Shown here piece after piece: positions 1 through 8,880 of a stretch of 64,000 nucleotides of DNA. The number at the start of each line of letters is the position of its first letter. Positions within the stretch are counted from its first letter, which is position 1. Source of the DNA: Paraburkholderia mimosarum LMG 23256 = NBRC 106338 (GTDB lineage Bacteria; Pseudomonadota; Gammaproteobacteria; Burkholderiales; Burkholderiaceae); assembly GCF_000739815.1 (NCBI RefSeq), contig NZ_BBJJ01000003.1, forward strand, positions 1-64,000, in the 5' to 3' direction. The notes beneath the pieces are model-generated. The model made no database searches, was not told the origin of the DNA, and worked only from the letters and a program-made list of their open reading frames with translations. Made by a program: the position numbers and the translations under genes.

Positions 1-289
1 TACCTGACTACCGGCTTCTTTCTGCGTTGCTGCGTCAGCAGCAGAGAAACGAAATTATGAAGACTGCCGGGCGATCTGTCAACAGGTTTTTTTACTTCGC
101 TTGACCTGCCGCGCAACCTCGAACCACCCGCAGACCCAGACGCCACAAGGCTTTCGCCCGGGCTTCCCGTCTCCCCGCGCCTTCATCGAAAGCGCGAAAG
201 ACCGGAATTCTAGTTAGTCACGCCCGTGACATCTTGCAAGCGGTTTTTTGACGCCCAGCAAATTCGCAAAACGCGGAAAAGGAATCGCC
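1..289. other. Non-coding left edge
   Basis: No supported gene was found here. The stretch contains a small hairpin (GCTGC / GCAGC around 25-40) and a T-rich tract near 90-98. It lies downstream of the minus-strand phosphonate cluster, so any further phosphonate genes would be to the left of the window. Confidence 0.5.
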
Positions 290-844
290 TCAGGCGTGGC
301 GCTGCATCACGCGTTCGACAAGCTGCAGATAATGTTCGAGATCCGGCGTCGGCTTGCCCGCCACCTTCGCGAGATCGTCCCAGCGGCGCAGGCGCACCGC
401 TTCCTCTGCATAAGGGAGCGCCGCGAAATCGCGCGCCTGATCCGCGCTAAAGATACCTCCTTGCAATTCGAGACTTCGCACTGAGTCGGCGGATAGGCAG
501 CCGAAATACGCTTCGTCCACCGCGCAGAGATAGCGCTTGGCGTCGACGTGCAGGCGGATCGGTTCGAGCACGCTATCGGGCAGCACGGGGCGCAGAAACG
601 GCAGCGCATAGTACTGGTGCAGATCGTCGATGCCGCGCTCTGTCGGCGTTTCGCCCTGCCGGGTGAGCAGGTGACCCAGATCGTGCAGGAACGCCGCGGC
701 GATCAGCTCTTCGCTCGCACCGTCTTCTTCCGCCAGCGCGCCGCTTTGCAGCGCATGCTCCAGTTGCGTGACCGGCTCGCCGCTGTAGGCCAACGCGCCG
801 TACTTCTCGAACAGCTCACGAATATCCGCGAGGCTCAGTGCCAT
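290..844 (-). CDS. phnZ: PhnZ-type HD-domain oxygenase, phosphonate operon associated
   Basis: A 184-residue HD-domain protein of the group found in phosphonate degradation operons. Known PhnZ is a mixed-valent di-iron oxygenase that cleaves 2-amino-1-hydroxyethylphosphonate to glycine and phosphate, after PhnY hydroxylates 2-aminoethylphosphonate. Visible motifs: a Tyr/Gly/Glu lid segment (YSGEPVTQLEH, about residues 20-30) ending in a candidate metal His, the HD pair in FLHDLGH (H54, D55), a His in DLHQYY and a His/Lys segment in LHVDAKRY. The start at 844 has a good GAGGGG ribosome-binding site. It is the last gene of the minus-strand transporter/regulator cluster. PhnY is not in the window. 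HD proteins of this size can also be phosphohydrolases, but context and the N-terminal motif favour PhnZ. Confidence 0.82.
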   Translation of the reverse strand: MALSLADIRELFEKYGALAYSGEPVTQLEHALQSGALAEEDGASEELIAAAFLHDLGHLLTRQGETPTERGIDDLHQYYALPFLRPVLPDSVLEPIRLHVDAKRYLCAVDEAYFGCLSADSVRSLELQGGIFSADQARDFAALPYAEEAVRLRRWDDLAKVAGKPTPDLEHYLQLVERVMQRHA

Positions 845-907
845 CTTCTACCCCTCATTATGTGGACAGGGCAGCAGCGAGCCCGCCGCCCATCGTTCCT
901 GATGCCC

Positions 908-1672
908 TCAATCGCCGCACGACTCGCGCATGCGTTTGGCCGCTTCATCGGCATCGCGCGAAGCGAGCGCGTTCAGCAGCGCACGGTATCCCGTATAGGA
1001 AGCATCCATCGCGCCATGCGCGGGCGCAGCCCGACGCGGCGAAAGCCGCAGCTCGCTTACCGTCCGCTCGTAGGTCTCGCGCAGCCTGGCATTGCCCGCC
1101 GCCGCGAGGAGCGTCCAGCGAAACGCATCGCGCGCCTGCAGAAATGCCTGGGCGTTCTCTCCGACCACAGCGTCGCGCATCGCGTTGAGATGCTCACGCA
1201 ACGCCGCGACCTGTGCCGCATCGATGCGCCCCGCCAGCATCCGGCACGCTGCTTCACGCAGGGCCGCACACACCTCGCCCAGCTCCTGCGCTTCCGCCGC
1301 ACCGACGCGGCGCACGAACACGCCCCGATGCTTTTCGTTGCGCACGAGGCCCGCCTGCTCCAGCGCACGAAAAGCTTCTCGAACGGGGCCGCGCGACACC
1401 GCGAGGCGAGCCGCCCAGTCGGCCTCGTTGAGCTTGTCGCCGGGCGCCAGCAGGCCCGCCGCGATGCGCCGCTCGATCTCATCGCGAACCAGCGCAGTCA
1501 GCGAATGCTGACGCACCATCTCGAGCGGCGTCGTGTCGGACGACGGCGCGGGAGTTGCCGGCACGGCACCCATCGCGCCGCTACCCGCGCGCGCTTCGGT
1601 CGCTGGCTCTTGCACGTTCTGCCCTGCCCGCCTGTTGCGCGCCTGCGGCGCATCGGACCGCATGGCCACCAT
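908..1672 (-). CDS. phnR: GntR/FadR-type regulator of phosphonate utilisation
   Basis: A transcriptional regulator of about 254 residues. A low-complexity Ala/Pro/Ser-rich N-terminus is followed by a GntR winged helix (segment LAVSRGPVREAFRALEQAGL is the recognition region) and an alpha-helical FCD-like C-terminal domain. It matches the regulator type repeatedly found beside 2-aminoethylphosphonate genes in Burkholderia. It starts a few bases after the phnV stop, so translation is probably coupled. An in-frame GTG at 1687 and an ATG at 1663 are alternative starts. A dyad of GntR form upstream of phnS (5872-5885) is a plausible target. The ligand, presumably a phosphonate, is inferred. Confidence 0.88.
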   Translation of the reverse strand: MVAMRSDAPQARNRRAGQNVQEPATEARAGSGAMGAVPATPAPSSDTTPLEMVRQHSLTALVRDEIERRIAAGLLAPGDKLNEADWAARLAVSRGPVREAFRALEQAGLVRNEKHRGVFVRRVGAAEAQELGEVCAALREAACRMLAGRIDAAQVAALREHLNAMRDAVVGENAQAFLQARDAFRWTLLAAAGNARLRETYERTVSELRLSPRRAAPAHGAMDASYTGYRALLNALASRDADEAAKRMRESCGD

Positions 1673-1676
1673 CCGT

Positions 1677-2552
1677 TCAATCCGCACGCCGGCGCGGCAC
1701 GCGCGCCGCGATCAGCAAAAGCGCCGCGAGTGAAACGAGCAGCAGGATCAGCGAGAGCGCCGAAGCCGGCAGGTAGTAACCGCGCTCGACCGCGCCCACG
1801 ACGACGATCGGCACAGTCGCGAACCCCGGCGGATACACCGTTAGCGTCGCACCGAGTTCGCCGAGCGACAGCGCGAAGCCTAGTGCGAGACTCGCGCGGA
1901 TGGCGGGCACGAGCTGCGGCAGCACCACGCGGCGCAGCACCATCGAAGGCGGCGCACCGAGACTCGCGGCCGCTTCGCGCAGCACGGTCAGCTCGGGACG
2001 CAACGCGGCGGCCGCGCATCGATAGCAAAACGGCAGCACCAGCGCGAGCTGCACGAACACGACGATCGCCGCAGAGCTCGACAGATCCACCGGCGCCTTG
2101 TGATAGGCGATCAGCACCGCGAGGCCGAGCACCACGCTCGGCACGCCGTTGGGCACCATCGCGAGCGTATCGACGATGGCGCCGAGGCCGCGCCGGTCGC
2201 GCCCTTCGAGTGCGAGGGCGAGCCAAAGGCCGAGCGCCGTGCCGAGCACCGCCACGCCGAATCCCACTTCGAGACTCGTTGCGAGCGCATCGAAATCGCT
2301 CGAGCCGAGGCGCTCGAACCAGCGCATGCTGAATCCGTCAGGCAGGATCGTGCCCGACCAATGCGACGCGACGCTCGACAATGCGACGACGCCCACTGGC
2401 AAGACGAAGAGCCAGAAGCACGACAGTGCTGCGAAGCCGAGCAGTGCCGCGCTGGCAATGCGAGCGACGAGGCTGCGCTCCACGGGCCGCGCGCGATGAT
2501 GCTTCGGCGGCAGCGCGATGCGATCCGAATCCGCTGCGGGATTAGTTGACAT
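1677..2552 (-). CDS. phnV: 2-aminoethylphosphonate ABC transporter permease PhnV
   Basis: An inner-membrane permease of about 291 residues in the binding-protein-dependent transport family. Several hydrophobic helices are visible from about residue 35 on, and the EAA loop region (EAAASLGAPPSMVLRRVVLP) that docks on the ATPase is present. With PhnU it should form the heterodimeric channel. The ATG at 2552 is preceded by GGAGG at suitable spacing and overlaps the end of phnU by 11 bases, indicating an operon. The substrate assignment comes from the cluster (PhnS/T/U, GntR, PhnZ), because the permease alone resembles iron and sulfate-type permeases. Confidence 0.88.
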   Translation of the reverse strand: MSTNPAADSDRIALPPKHHRARPVERSLVARIASAALLGFAALSCFWLFVLPVGVVALSSVASHWSGTILPDGFSMRWFERLGSSDFDALATSLEVGFGVAVLGTALGLWLALALEGRDRRGLGAIVDTLAMVPNGVPSVVLGLAVLIAYHKAPVDLSSSAAIVVFVQLALVLPFCYRCAAAALRPELTVLREAAASLGAPPSMVLRRVVLPQLVPAIRASLALGFALSLGELGATLTVYPPGFATVPIVVVGAVERGYYLPASALSLILLLVSLAALLLIAARVPRRRAD

Positions 2553-3456
2553 TGCGCGCGCCTCCATAGCTGCGGCGATTCACGCGCCGATAGAGCGCAT
2601 ACAAGGAAAGCGACATCGCAAGCATGACGACGGCGCCTGCGGCGGCCGTCGGCAGATCGAGATCGACCGTCGCCGAACTGTAGATCGCCACCGGCAGGGT
2701 AACGAGGTGCGCGCTCCCAAGCACGAGCAAAATGCCGAACTCGTTGAAGGTAAGCAGGAAACAGAGGATCGTGCCCGCGGCGATACCGGGCCATGCCAGC
2801 GGCAGGATCACACGCAGGGCGACCATCCGCCCGTTCGCGCCGAGACTGCGCGCGGCTTCGATCAGGCGCATATCGAGCAGCGCGAACGCGGCGAGCGTCG
2901 GGCGCACGACGAACGGCGCGTAGAACACCACTTCGGCGAGCACCACTCCGCCTATGCCGAACAGGAAGTTGAGCGGCGGCGCCTGCAAGTGAAAGAGCCT
3001 TTGCAGCGCGATGCTCACCGAACCCTGTGAACCGTAAAGAAAGATGAGCGTGAACGCGACGAGAAACGACGGGAACGCCACGAACAGCTCGAGAAAGCGC
3101 GTGACGAGACGCGCACCCGGAAACGGCTTGAAAAACAAGAGCGCAGCCAGCGCGACGCCGAGCACCGAAGCGAGGCCCGCACTCAAGAACAGGATCCACA
3201 GCGTCGTGGCGATCACGCCGCGCGAATCGGGGTTGCCGAAGAAGGCCCCGTAAGCGTGGAAGCTCAGGCCATGCGCGCCCGAAAGGCTCAACAGCACGAG
3301 TCGCACGAGCGGATAGATGACGAGCGGCCCGAGCGCGAACACGAGCAGAAACGCGATATGCCACTGCGCTCGCCGCTCGCGCCGGCGCACGGCGGCCGAG
3401 TGCGCTTCAGCGCCTGACAGCGGGAGTGCGGAATCAGGGGTTGATAAGGACGACAT
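2542..3456 (-). CDS. phnU: 2-aminoethylphosphonate ABC transporter permease PhnU
   Basis: An inner-membrane permease of about 304 residues. After a cytoplasmic, charged N-terminus of about 40 residues come six or so membrane helices and the EAA-type motif (IEAARSLGANGRMVALRVIL). It overlaps phnT by 23 bases at its start and phnV by 11 bases at its end. The ATG at 3456 has GAGG upstream; an earlier start at 3483 lies inside phnT and is less likely. It is the partner of PhnV in the importer. The family also contains iron and spermidine-type permeases, so specificity is from context. Confidence 0.88.
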   Translation of the reverse strand: MSSLSTPDSALPLSGAEAHSAAVRRRERRAQWHIAFLLVFALGPLVIYPLVRLVLLSLSGAHGLSFHAYGAFFGNPDSRGVIATTLWILFLSAGLASVLGVALAALLFFKPFPGARLVTRFLELFVAFPSFLVAFTLIFLYGSQGSVSIALQRLFHLQAPPLNFLFGIGGVVLAEVVFYAPFVVRPTLAAFALLDMRLIEAARSLGANGRMVALRVILPLAWPGIAAGTILCFLLTFNEFGILLVLGSAHLVTLPVAIYSSATVDLDLPTAAAGAVVMLAMSLSLYALYRRVNRRSYGGARNVN

Positions 3457-4567
3457 CGTCAGCCTCGTAGCGCAGGGACACACGCATGCCTTTCGCCGGC
3501 GTCATGCCGTGGCCGCGCTGCATGGTGACGAGCACCGGTTCGTTCGGCATCGCATCGAGCAGCACGGGCACCGAGAGCACCGAGCCATACCACTCGACCG
3601 ATTCGATCGTGCCGTGCAGCGCGCCTTCGCCGAGCGGCACGATGCGCAGGCTTTCGGGGCGCAGGCACGCCAGTTTGTCGCGCACGTCGTGGCGCGCGTC
3701 GCCCACGGCAAACGCGACGCCCGGCGGCAGCAGGTTCGCCGCGCCGAGGTAGCGAGCCACGTAGGCGTCGTTGGGCGTGTCGTAGAGCTCCTGCGGCGTG
3801 CCGAGCTGCGCGATGCGGCCATCGCGCATCAGCAGCGTGCGGTCGGAGAGCACGAGCGCGTCGTCCTGATCGTGCGTCACGCACACGATCGTCAGATCGG
3901 GCAGCCGCTCGTGCAGCGCCTTGAGTTCCGAGCGCACTGACGCGCGCAGATTGGCGTCGAGCGCCGAGAGCGGCTCGTCGAGCAGCAGCACGTCCGGCTC
4001 GATCACGAGCGCGCGAGCGAGCGCCACGCGCTGCTGCATGCCGCCTGAGAGCTGCGCGGGCATGACGTGGCCCGCGTCGCCGAGTTGCACGAGCTTGAGG
4101 GCGTCGGCCACGCGCCGCGCGATGTCGCGCGACGGCACGCGGCGCGCCTTGAGCCCGAACGCGACGTTCTCGAATACCGAGAGATGCGGAAAGAGCGCGT
4201 AGCTCTGAAACAGCAGACCCAGGTTGCGCTGATGCGGCGGCACATGGGTCAGATCGCGGCCCGCCACGGTGAGCGAGCCCGCGAGTCCATCGGCTTCGAT
4301 GAAGCCCGCAATGAATCTCAGCAGCGTGGTCTTGCCGCAACCACTGCGGCCCAGCACGGTCAGTAGTTCGCCGCGGCGGATCGTGAGCGACAGATCGTCG
4401 AGCACGGTGCGCGCGCCGAAACGCACGCTCAGGTGCTCGATCTGCACGCCCGCCGCATCGCGCGCATCCGTGGCGTCGGTCAGTCCGGACACATCCGGCA
4501 GCGCGCGGGCCATGTCGGCCGACGCGAGGCTTGCGGTATTCACCGGGTTCATCTCCTCAGGCGACAC
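3434..4567 (-). CDS. phnT: 2-aminoethylphosphonate ABC transporter ATP-binding protein PhnT
   Basis: A cytoplasmic ATPase of about 377 residues. Walker A (GRSGCGKTT, residues 73-81), Q-loop, the ABC signature (LSGGMQQRVALARAL) and Walker B (VLLLDEPLSALD) are all intact, and a C-terminal TOBE-like domain follows. It energises import through PhnU/PhnV. An N-terminal extension of about 40 residues precedes the ABC domain. The start is uncertain: GTG at 4567 or ATG at 4552, neither with an ideally spaced ribosome-binding site. It lies 79 bases downstream of phnS and overlaps phnU. Confidence 0.9.
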   Translation of the reverse strand: MSPEEMNPVNTASLASADMARALPDVSGLTDATDARDAAGVQIEHLSVRFGARTVLDDLSLTIRRGELLTVLGRSGCGKTTLLRFIAGFIEADGLAGSLTVAGRDLTHVPPHQRNLGLLFQSYALFPHLSVFENVAFGLKARRVPSRDIARRVADALKLVQLGDAGHVMPAQLSGGMQQRVALARALVIEPDVLLLDEPLSALDANLRASVRSELKALHERLPDLTIVCVTHDQDDALVLSDRTLLMRDGRIAQLGTPQELYDTPNDAYVARYLGAANLLPPGVAFAVGDARHDVRDKLACLRPESLRIVPLGEGALHGTIESVEWYGSVLSVPVLLDAMPNEPVLVTMQRGHGMTPAKGMRVSLRYEADDVVLINP

Positions 4568-4646
4568 TCTGGTAATGCTCGGGTATTGCCAAATGGCGCG
4601 CCGCGGCCGCTCTCGCGGGCCGCGGCGGGCGCCCGTTGCATGCCGC

Positions 4647-5732
4647 TTATTGCTTCGGCTTCACGACTTCCGTCTCTTTGCCCGACGAGCCGATCACTTC
4701 GTTCTTCCAGCGCGTCGTCCAGTCGGCCTTCTTCGTCATCACGTGGTTCCAGTCCACCGGAATCAGCTTCACGCCGGCGATCGCCTGCTTGACCGCTTCG
4801 CCGTTCTTGCCCGAGAGCGCCACGTCCGTACGGGCCGGAATACCGAAGATATCCGGCACCTTCGATTGCACGTCCGTCGACATCAGGTAGTCGATCAGCT
4901 TCTTGCCTTTGGCCTGGTTCGGGCCGTTCTTGATCAAGCCGATCGCATACGGCAGCTGGAACGTCGTGGGATGGCCACCCGGCTCGGCCGCGAGGAAGAT
5001 CGGCTTGAGCGACAGGCCGCCGTTGGCTGCGTCGTCGAGATCCATCTGCAGGTCGCCGTTGGCCACCGAAATTTCGTTACGCGAGAGCAGCACGTCGAGG
5101 TAGCCCGTGCCCTTCGTGTGGAACTTCGCGCTCTGCTCGAGCTTCTTGAGGTAGTCGAACGCCTTGTCTTCGCCCATCAGCGAGGTCGTGAGGATGATCA
5201 CGGCCATGCCGTCGCCGGCCGTTGCCGGGTTCGAGTAAGCGACCTTGCCCGTGTAGTCCGGGTGCAGCAGGTCAGCAAACGTCTTCGGCTCGGTCTTGAC
5301 GACTTCGGGGTTGATCGCGAACGAGAAATAGTTGTTCACGAACGTGGCCCACGAGCCGTCCGTCGCCTTCGCGATGGCCGGCACGTTCTTGTAGTTCACG
5401 CTCTGGTACGGCTGCAGCAGGCCGTTTTGCTGCGCCTGCTGGATGAACGGCGGCAGCGTGACGATCACGTCGGCCTTCGGCGAATCCTTCTCGACGTTGG
5501 CGCGGTTCACCACTTCGCCGCTGCCCGCCGTCACGATATTGACCTTCACGCCTTCCTTCTTCTCGAAGGCCGGGAGCACATCCTTGTAGAGATTCTCGAG
5601 GCCGTCGGCCGTGTACAGCACGACTGCGTCTGCGGCGTGCGCGCTCATTGCTGCGCCCAGCAGCGCGGCGGCAGCCGCCATCGGCAGCAGCTTGCGTGCA
5701 AAACCCGCGCGATGGAATTTCGTGTGGTTCAT
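4647..5732 (-). CDS. phnS: 2-aminoethylphosphonate-binding periplasmic protein PhnS
   Basis: A periplasmic solute-binding protein of about 361 residues. A clear signal peptide (Lys/Arg-rich start, Ala-rich core, AHA cleavage near residue 33) is followed by an extracellular solute-binding fold beginning VVLYTADGLENLYKDVLPAFEKK-like, as in family 1/Fe3+-type binding proteins. It is first in the transporter operon and delivers substrate to PhnTUV. The ATG at 5732 has GGAGAG upstream, and the N-terminus is the expected signal sequence. The iron-binding paralogs share this fold; the neighbouring GntR regulator and PhnZ point to 2-aminoethylphosphonate. Confidence 0.88.
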   Translation of the reverse strand: MNHTKFHRAGFARKLLPMAAAAALLGAAMSAHAADAVVLYTADGLENLYKDVLPAFEKKEGVKVNIVTAGSGEVVNRANVEKDSPKADVIVTLPPFIQQAQQNGLLQPYQSVNYKNVPAIAKATDGSWATFVNNYFSFAINPEVVKTEPKTFADLLHPDYTGKVAYSNPATAGDGMAVIILTTSLMGEDKAFDYLKKLEQSAKFHTKGTGYLDVLLSRNEISVANGDLQMDLDDAANGGLSLKPIFLAAEPGGHPTTFQLPYAIGLIKNGPNQAKGKKLIDYLMSTDVQSKVPDIFGIPARTDVALSGKNGEAVKQAIAGVKLIPVDWNHVMTKKADWTTRWKNEVIGSSGKETEVVKPKQ

Positions 5733-6148
5733 GTCACTCTCCGAAGGCAAAAACCCGTTGCACGGGGTTACCCGATGCGTTGTGATTGGATGGATCGAAC
5801 GATTCGAACTTCGGGCGGACTGCGCCGCCTGCCATTGCCCGCTGGGAATCGCAATCGCGCCGCGGATTGCAGATTGTCTACAATCCGGCGCTTCTCGCCT
5901 GAACCGGCCGCTGCGGCGGGGCACCGTGCTGCCGCCCGCTTCGCTCTACCGGCCCGTCCGGACGGGCCCCGCAAGAATCACAGGTTTTGATGACACCGGC
6001 ATGACGATTTTGGCGTTTGTCAAGAAATTCCACAATTCGCCAATATTCGACAAGCCACATAACGGCACGAATTCCGTTCGCGGCACGCCGGCGGAAGGCT
6101 TGCAAACGGTTTGCGGAAAGCGCGGCGTACGCGGCCGCGCAGCGAGGT
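5733..6148. other. Regulatory gap between phnS and the DeoR gene
   Basis: 416 bases without a supported gene. It should hold the phnS promoter (reading left). Visible elements are a 14-base dyad at 5872-5885 (listed separately) and a cluster of AATTC/AATATTC half-motifs at 6026-6048 flanked by TTGTC and GACAA, which could be a DeoR binding site. No convincing minus 35/minus 10 pair stood out. Confidence 0.45.
5872..5885. promoter_or_regulatory. Putative GntR-family operator upstream of phnS
   Basis: A perfect dyad: GATTGT, two central bases CT, then ACAATC. The core TTGTCTACAA fits the general FadR-subfamily pattern (GT, short spacer, AC). It lies about 140 bases upstream of the phnS start, inside the promoter gap. 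Assignment to the phosphonate GntR regulator is inference. Confidence 0.45.
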
Positions 6149-6904
6149 TCAGGCGATGACGAGTTCGGGGCCGCGGGCCGCGATGGCGCGAGCGATGTTT
6201 TTCTCGGGCGCAAGCTCGGTGATGACGTAGCGCGCGTGCTCGAAGCCGTTGATGCGCACGGGCGTCACGCGCCCGAACTTCGAATGGTCGGCGACGACGA
6301 TTGCGCAGGCCGTGGCCGCGAGCATGCGGCTGCGCACCTCGGCGACCATGCGTGAGTAGTCGGTGAGCCAGCCGTCGGCGGTGATGCCGCCCGCGCCGAC
6401 GAACGCGAAGTCGGCGTGGTATTGGGCGAGCTGCTGCACCGTATCGAGGCCGAAGGTCGCCTCCTCGTGGTCGGACAGTTCGCCGCCCAGCAGCGTCACG
6501 CGGTTCCCGTTGCGGCGGCCGAGCAAAAGCGCGATGCGCCAGTCATTGGTGTAGACCGTGAGCCGGTGGCGGTCGGTGAGCGCACGTGCTAGCGCATGCG
6601 TGGTACTGCCTGAATCGATGATGAGGGAGGCGCCATCGGGAACGAACTCTGCGGCGCGCTCGCCAATCGCGCGCTTGGCGCTCGCGTTGGCGGCCTCGCG
6701 CACATCGAGATCGGGCTCGCGGCGGTCGCTCGAAAGCGCGCCGCCGTGTGTCGTGACGAGCAGCCCGCGCTCGGCCAGCGTATTGAGGTCGCGCCGGATC
6801 GTCTCGCGCGAGACGCGCAGCTCGCGCACGAGATCCGCCACCGAGAGCGCGCCGGTCCGGTTCACTTGCGAGAGGATGTATTGGTGACGTTGTTCTGCAA
6901 GCAT
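6149..6904 (-). CDS. DeoR/GlpR-family transcriptional regulator
   Basis: A regulator of about 251 residues. An N-terminal DeoR helix-turn-helix (VADLVRELRVSRETIRRDL, about residues 18-36) is followed by the sugar-isomerase-like DeoR sensor domain (IIDSGSTTHALARAL, VYTNDWRIALLL, FVGAGGI, VADHSKFGR). The start at 6904 is chosen because MLAEQRHQYIL is the canonical DeoR N-terminus; a longer frame to 7072 would add 56 unrelated residues. It lies upstream of, and in the same direction as, the phn cluster, so it may be a second layer of control. DeoR proteins usually sense phosphorylated sugars; the effector here is unknown. Confidence 0.9.
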   Translation of the reverse strand: MLAEQRHQYILSQVNRTGALSVADLVRELRVSRETIRRDLNTLAERGLLVTTHGGALSSDRREPDLDVREAANASAKRAIGERAAEFVPDGASLIIDSGSTTHALARALTDRHRLTVYTNDWRIALLLGRRNGNRVTLLGGELSDHEEATFGLDTVQQLAQYHADFAFVGAGGITADGWLTDYSRMVAEVRSRMLAATACAIVVADHSKFGRVTPVRINGFEHARYVITELAPEKNIARAIAARGPELVIA

Positions 6905-7081
6905 CTTGGTGGGTGCGGAGGGTGCGTGGGAAACGCGGGCAATGACATGAATCCGGAAAAGCCGCCGTATTGTATTACGCAGTCGCAGCACGAGCCTGTC
7001 CTGCCATCGTGCGCTCATCCCTGCTAATCTCGTGCGGATCGGGCGCTCACGCGGCGCTCGCTTCGCCGACACTCGAAACTC

Positions 7082-8653
7082 ATGCGTTCACGACTTCGTC
7101 AACTGCGTCTGCTGTTTTGTGCACTGCGTTATGGCTTCCGGTTGATCTGGCTCGCCGCGCCCGAGCATCACAAGCTGCACTGGTTCGTCACGCTCGCCTC
7201 GCGCGTGCACGGCGACCCGCGCCTCGCCTCGCGCCTTCACGGTGCTCTGCCGCGCCTCGCGCCGCTGGCCGCGGCGTTCGCACAAACGCTCGCCACGCGC
7301 CCCGAGCTCGCAGGCGCGACGTTGCATGACGCCATCGACGCAATCGAGCAATACGAAGAACCTCTCGCCGGAGAAGCACTCGACGCCATCTTGCGGGCGG
7401 CGCTCGGAAAGCCGCCCGAATCGGTGTTCATGTGGATCGCGCCCACGCCGGCCAGCAACGGCTGGTGCGAGCAGACACACATCGCGCGGCTCGCGCTGCC
7501 GCTGAACGGCCACCAGACGATCACGCTGCGCGTGCTGCGCCCGAAGCAAGTCCAGGAAGTCGACGACGACGCAGCGCTTCTGTGCGCCGTGGCCCGCTGG
7601 GTGGAGCGTTTTTCGCGCGCCGCGCGCAAGCTCCGGCTGCACGCGCTCGCGCAGGCGCTGCGCGAAGACTTGCAACGCCGCTTCGATCTGCGCGCCCAGG
7701 CCGCGAACCTCAGCCAGAGCGGCCATCAGCTCGGCGACGACCCGCGCATCGTCGTCCCCGACGTAATCTGGGACCTCTGCACCGCGCAGATGATCGCCGT
7801 GCAACATATCGACACCGTGCGCGCAACCGATATCGCCGGGCTCGTCGAGCACCGCATCAACCCCACGCGAGTGGCGGCGCATCTGATCGAAGTGATCACG
7901 CGCCAGGCATTCGAGCATGGCTTCTTTCATAGCGCGCTCGATGCCCGGCGCGTAGCCGTGAGCGTCGAGCCTGAAACGCAGGGGCGCCTCGTCCTTGCGA
8001 GCGCAGCGCTGATGACGAGCCTTTCCTCGCCCGAGCGCGAATTCTTCGTGCACGGCGCGACAGCGTTGTTCGAGCAGGACTATGGGCGGCTCGCGACACT
8101 GCATCACATGGCGGGCCACGTGCCCACGCACACGCGCACCGAACAAGTCGAGGCCGAGTTGCGCACGCGCAGCGAGGCGCATTTTTCGGCTCACAACGAC
8201 GAGCGCAGCGCCGGGGCGCTGTTCCATCATCTGCTGCATTCGGTGCAGCCTTTCGGGGGCGAAGTCTCGCCGCGCCTCGTGGCAGCGCAGCGGACGTTCA
8301 GCGAGGCGGAAGCGCTGGCGCGCTCGATTCATCCGGGCGTCGATGCGTGGGGCATTGCGCGGCACACGCTCGCCGATATCGCGCGGCGAGACCTTGGCCA
8401 CCACGGATGGATCCGGCGGCTTTCGCAGGAGCTGCCGCACCTCGCGCAAATCGCGCCACGCGTGCCGCAGATGCTGTTTCGCTACTTCGAGCATCACGCG
8501 AAGCTCTGGCAGGCTCCTGCGGCAGGGCACGCCTCGCAGGGCGCCGTGCTCGATGCCTGGCGACGCGAGCATCGGCGCACGCGCGCGCTGCTGCTCGCTT
8601 GTGCGGTATGCGGCGGACTAATCGGCGTAACAGTGGTGCTATTTGGCGGCTAA
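7082..8653 (+). CDS. UbiB/ABC1-like protein with degraded kinase motifs (pseudokinase)
   Basis: A 523-residue protein with the length and segment order of the UbiB/AarF/ABC1 atypical kinases. It keeps the RVLRP strand (150-154), a QAAN segment (206-209), the PDVIWD region, FFH (281-283) and the downstream DYxRLAxLHxxAGHVP stretch (333-348), plus a C-terminal hydrophobic helix (about 500-523). The functional residues are changed. The KxGQ motif has become FAQ (66-68), the strand lysine is Arg150, and the Glu of the ExD region is Gln206. The HADxHPGN loop reads HSALDARR (283-290), and the DFG Asp is Ser307. The frame is intact, so this is not simple decay. It starts 177 bases from the divergent DeoR gene. 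A role in quinone synthesis or lipid handling cannot be assumed; a binding or scaffold role is inference. Confidence 0.75.
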   Translation: MRSRLRQLRLLFCALRYGFRLIWLAAPEHHKLHWFVTLASRVHGDPRLASRLHGALPRLAPLAAAFAQTLATRPELAGATLHDAIDAIEQYEEPLAGEALDAILRAALGKPPESVFMWIAPTPASNGWCEQTHIARLALPLNGHQTITLRVLRPKQVQEVDDDAALLCAVARWVERFSRAARKLRLHALAQALREDLQRRFDLRAQAANLSQSGHQLGDDPRIVVPDVIWDLCTAQMIAVQHIDTVRATDIAGLVEHRINPTRVAAHLIEVITRQAFEHGFFHSALDARRVAVSVEPETQGRLVLASAALMTSLSSPEREFFVHGATALFEQDYGRLATLHHMAGHVPTHTRTEQVEAELRTRSEAHFSAHNDERSAGALFHHLLHSVQPFGGEVSPRLVAAQRTFSEAEALARSIHPGVDAWGIARHTLADIARRDLGHHGWIRRLSQELPHLAQIAPRVPQMLFRYFEHHAKLWQAPAAGHASQGAVLDAWRREHRRTRALLLACAVCGGLIGVTVVLFGG

Positions 8654-8880
8654 GCCGCTGCGTGCGAGCTCGGCCAAATACTCTGCTTGCATTCGCGGAT
8701 GCGGCGCGGATTTGGCTGTTAGTTGCATCTTGACCACTGTTCGCGCAACGACCTTTGCAGCCGCGCCACGCGAGTCCGCAAGTGCAGTCCCGAACAAGAC
8801 CGCATGGCATGCGGCACGCGATACTCCGAGCCTTTCGCGTATCGCGCGCGCAGCGTCAACGCGCGCCCTCTTTGACTCCG

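Noticed and set aside
548..2332. 594-codon plus-strand frame opposite phnZ, phnR and phnV
   Set aside because: It is a high-G+C shadow of three recognised minus-strand genes and has an Arg/Ala-rich, domain-free product.
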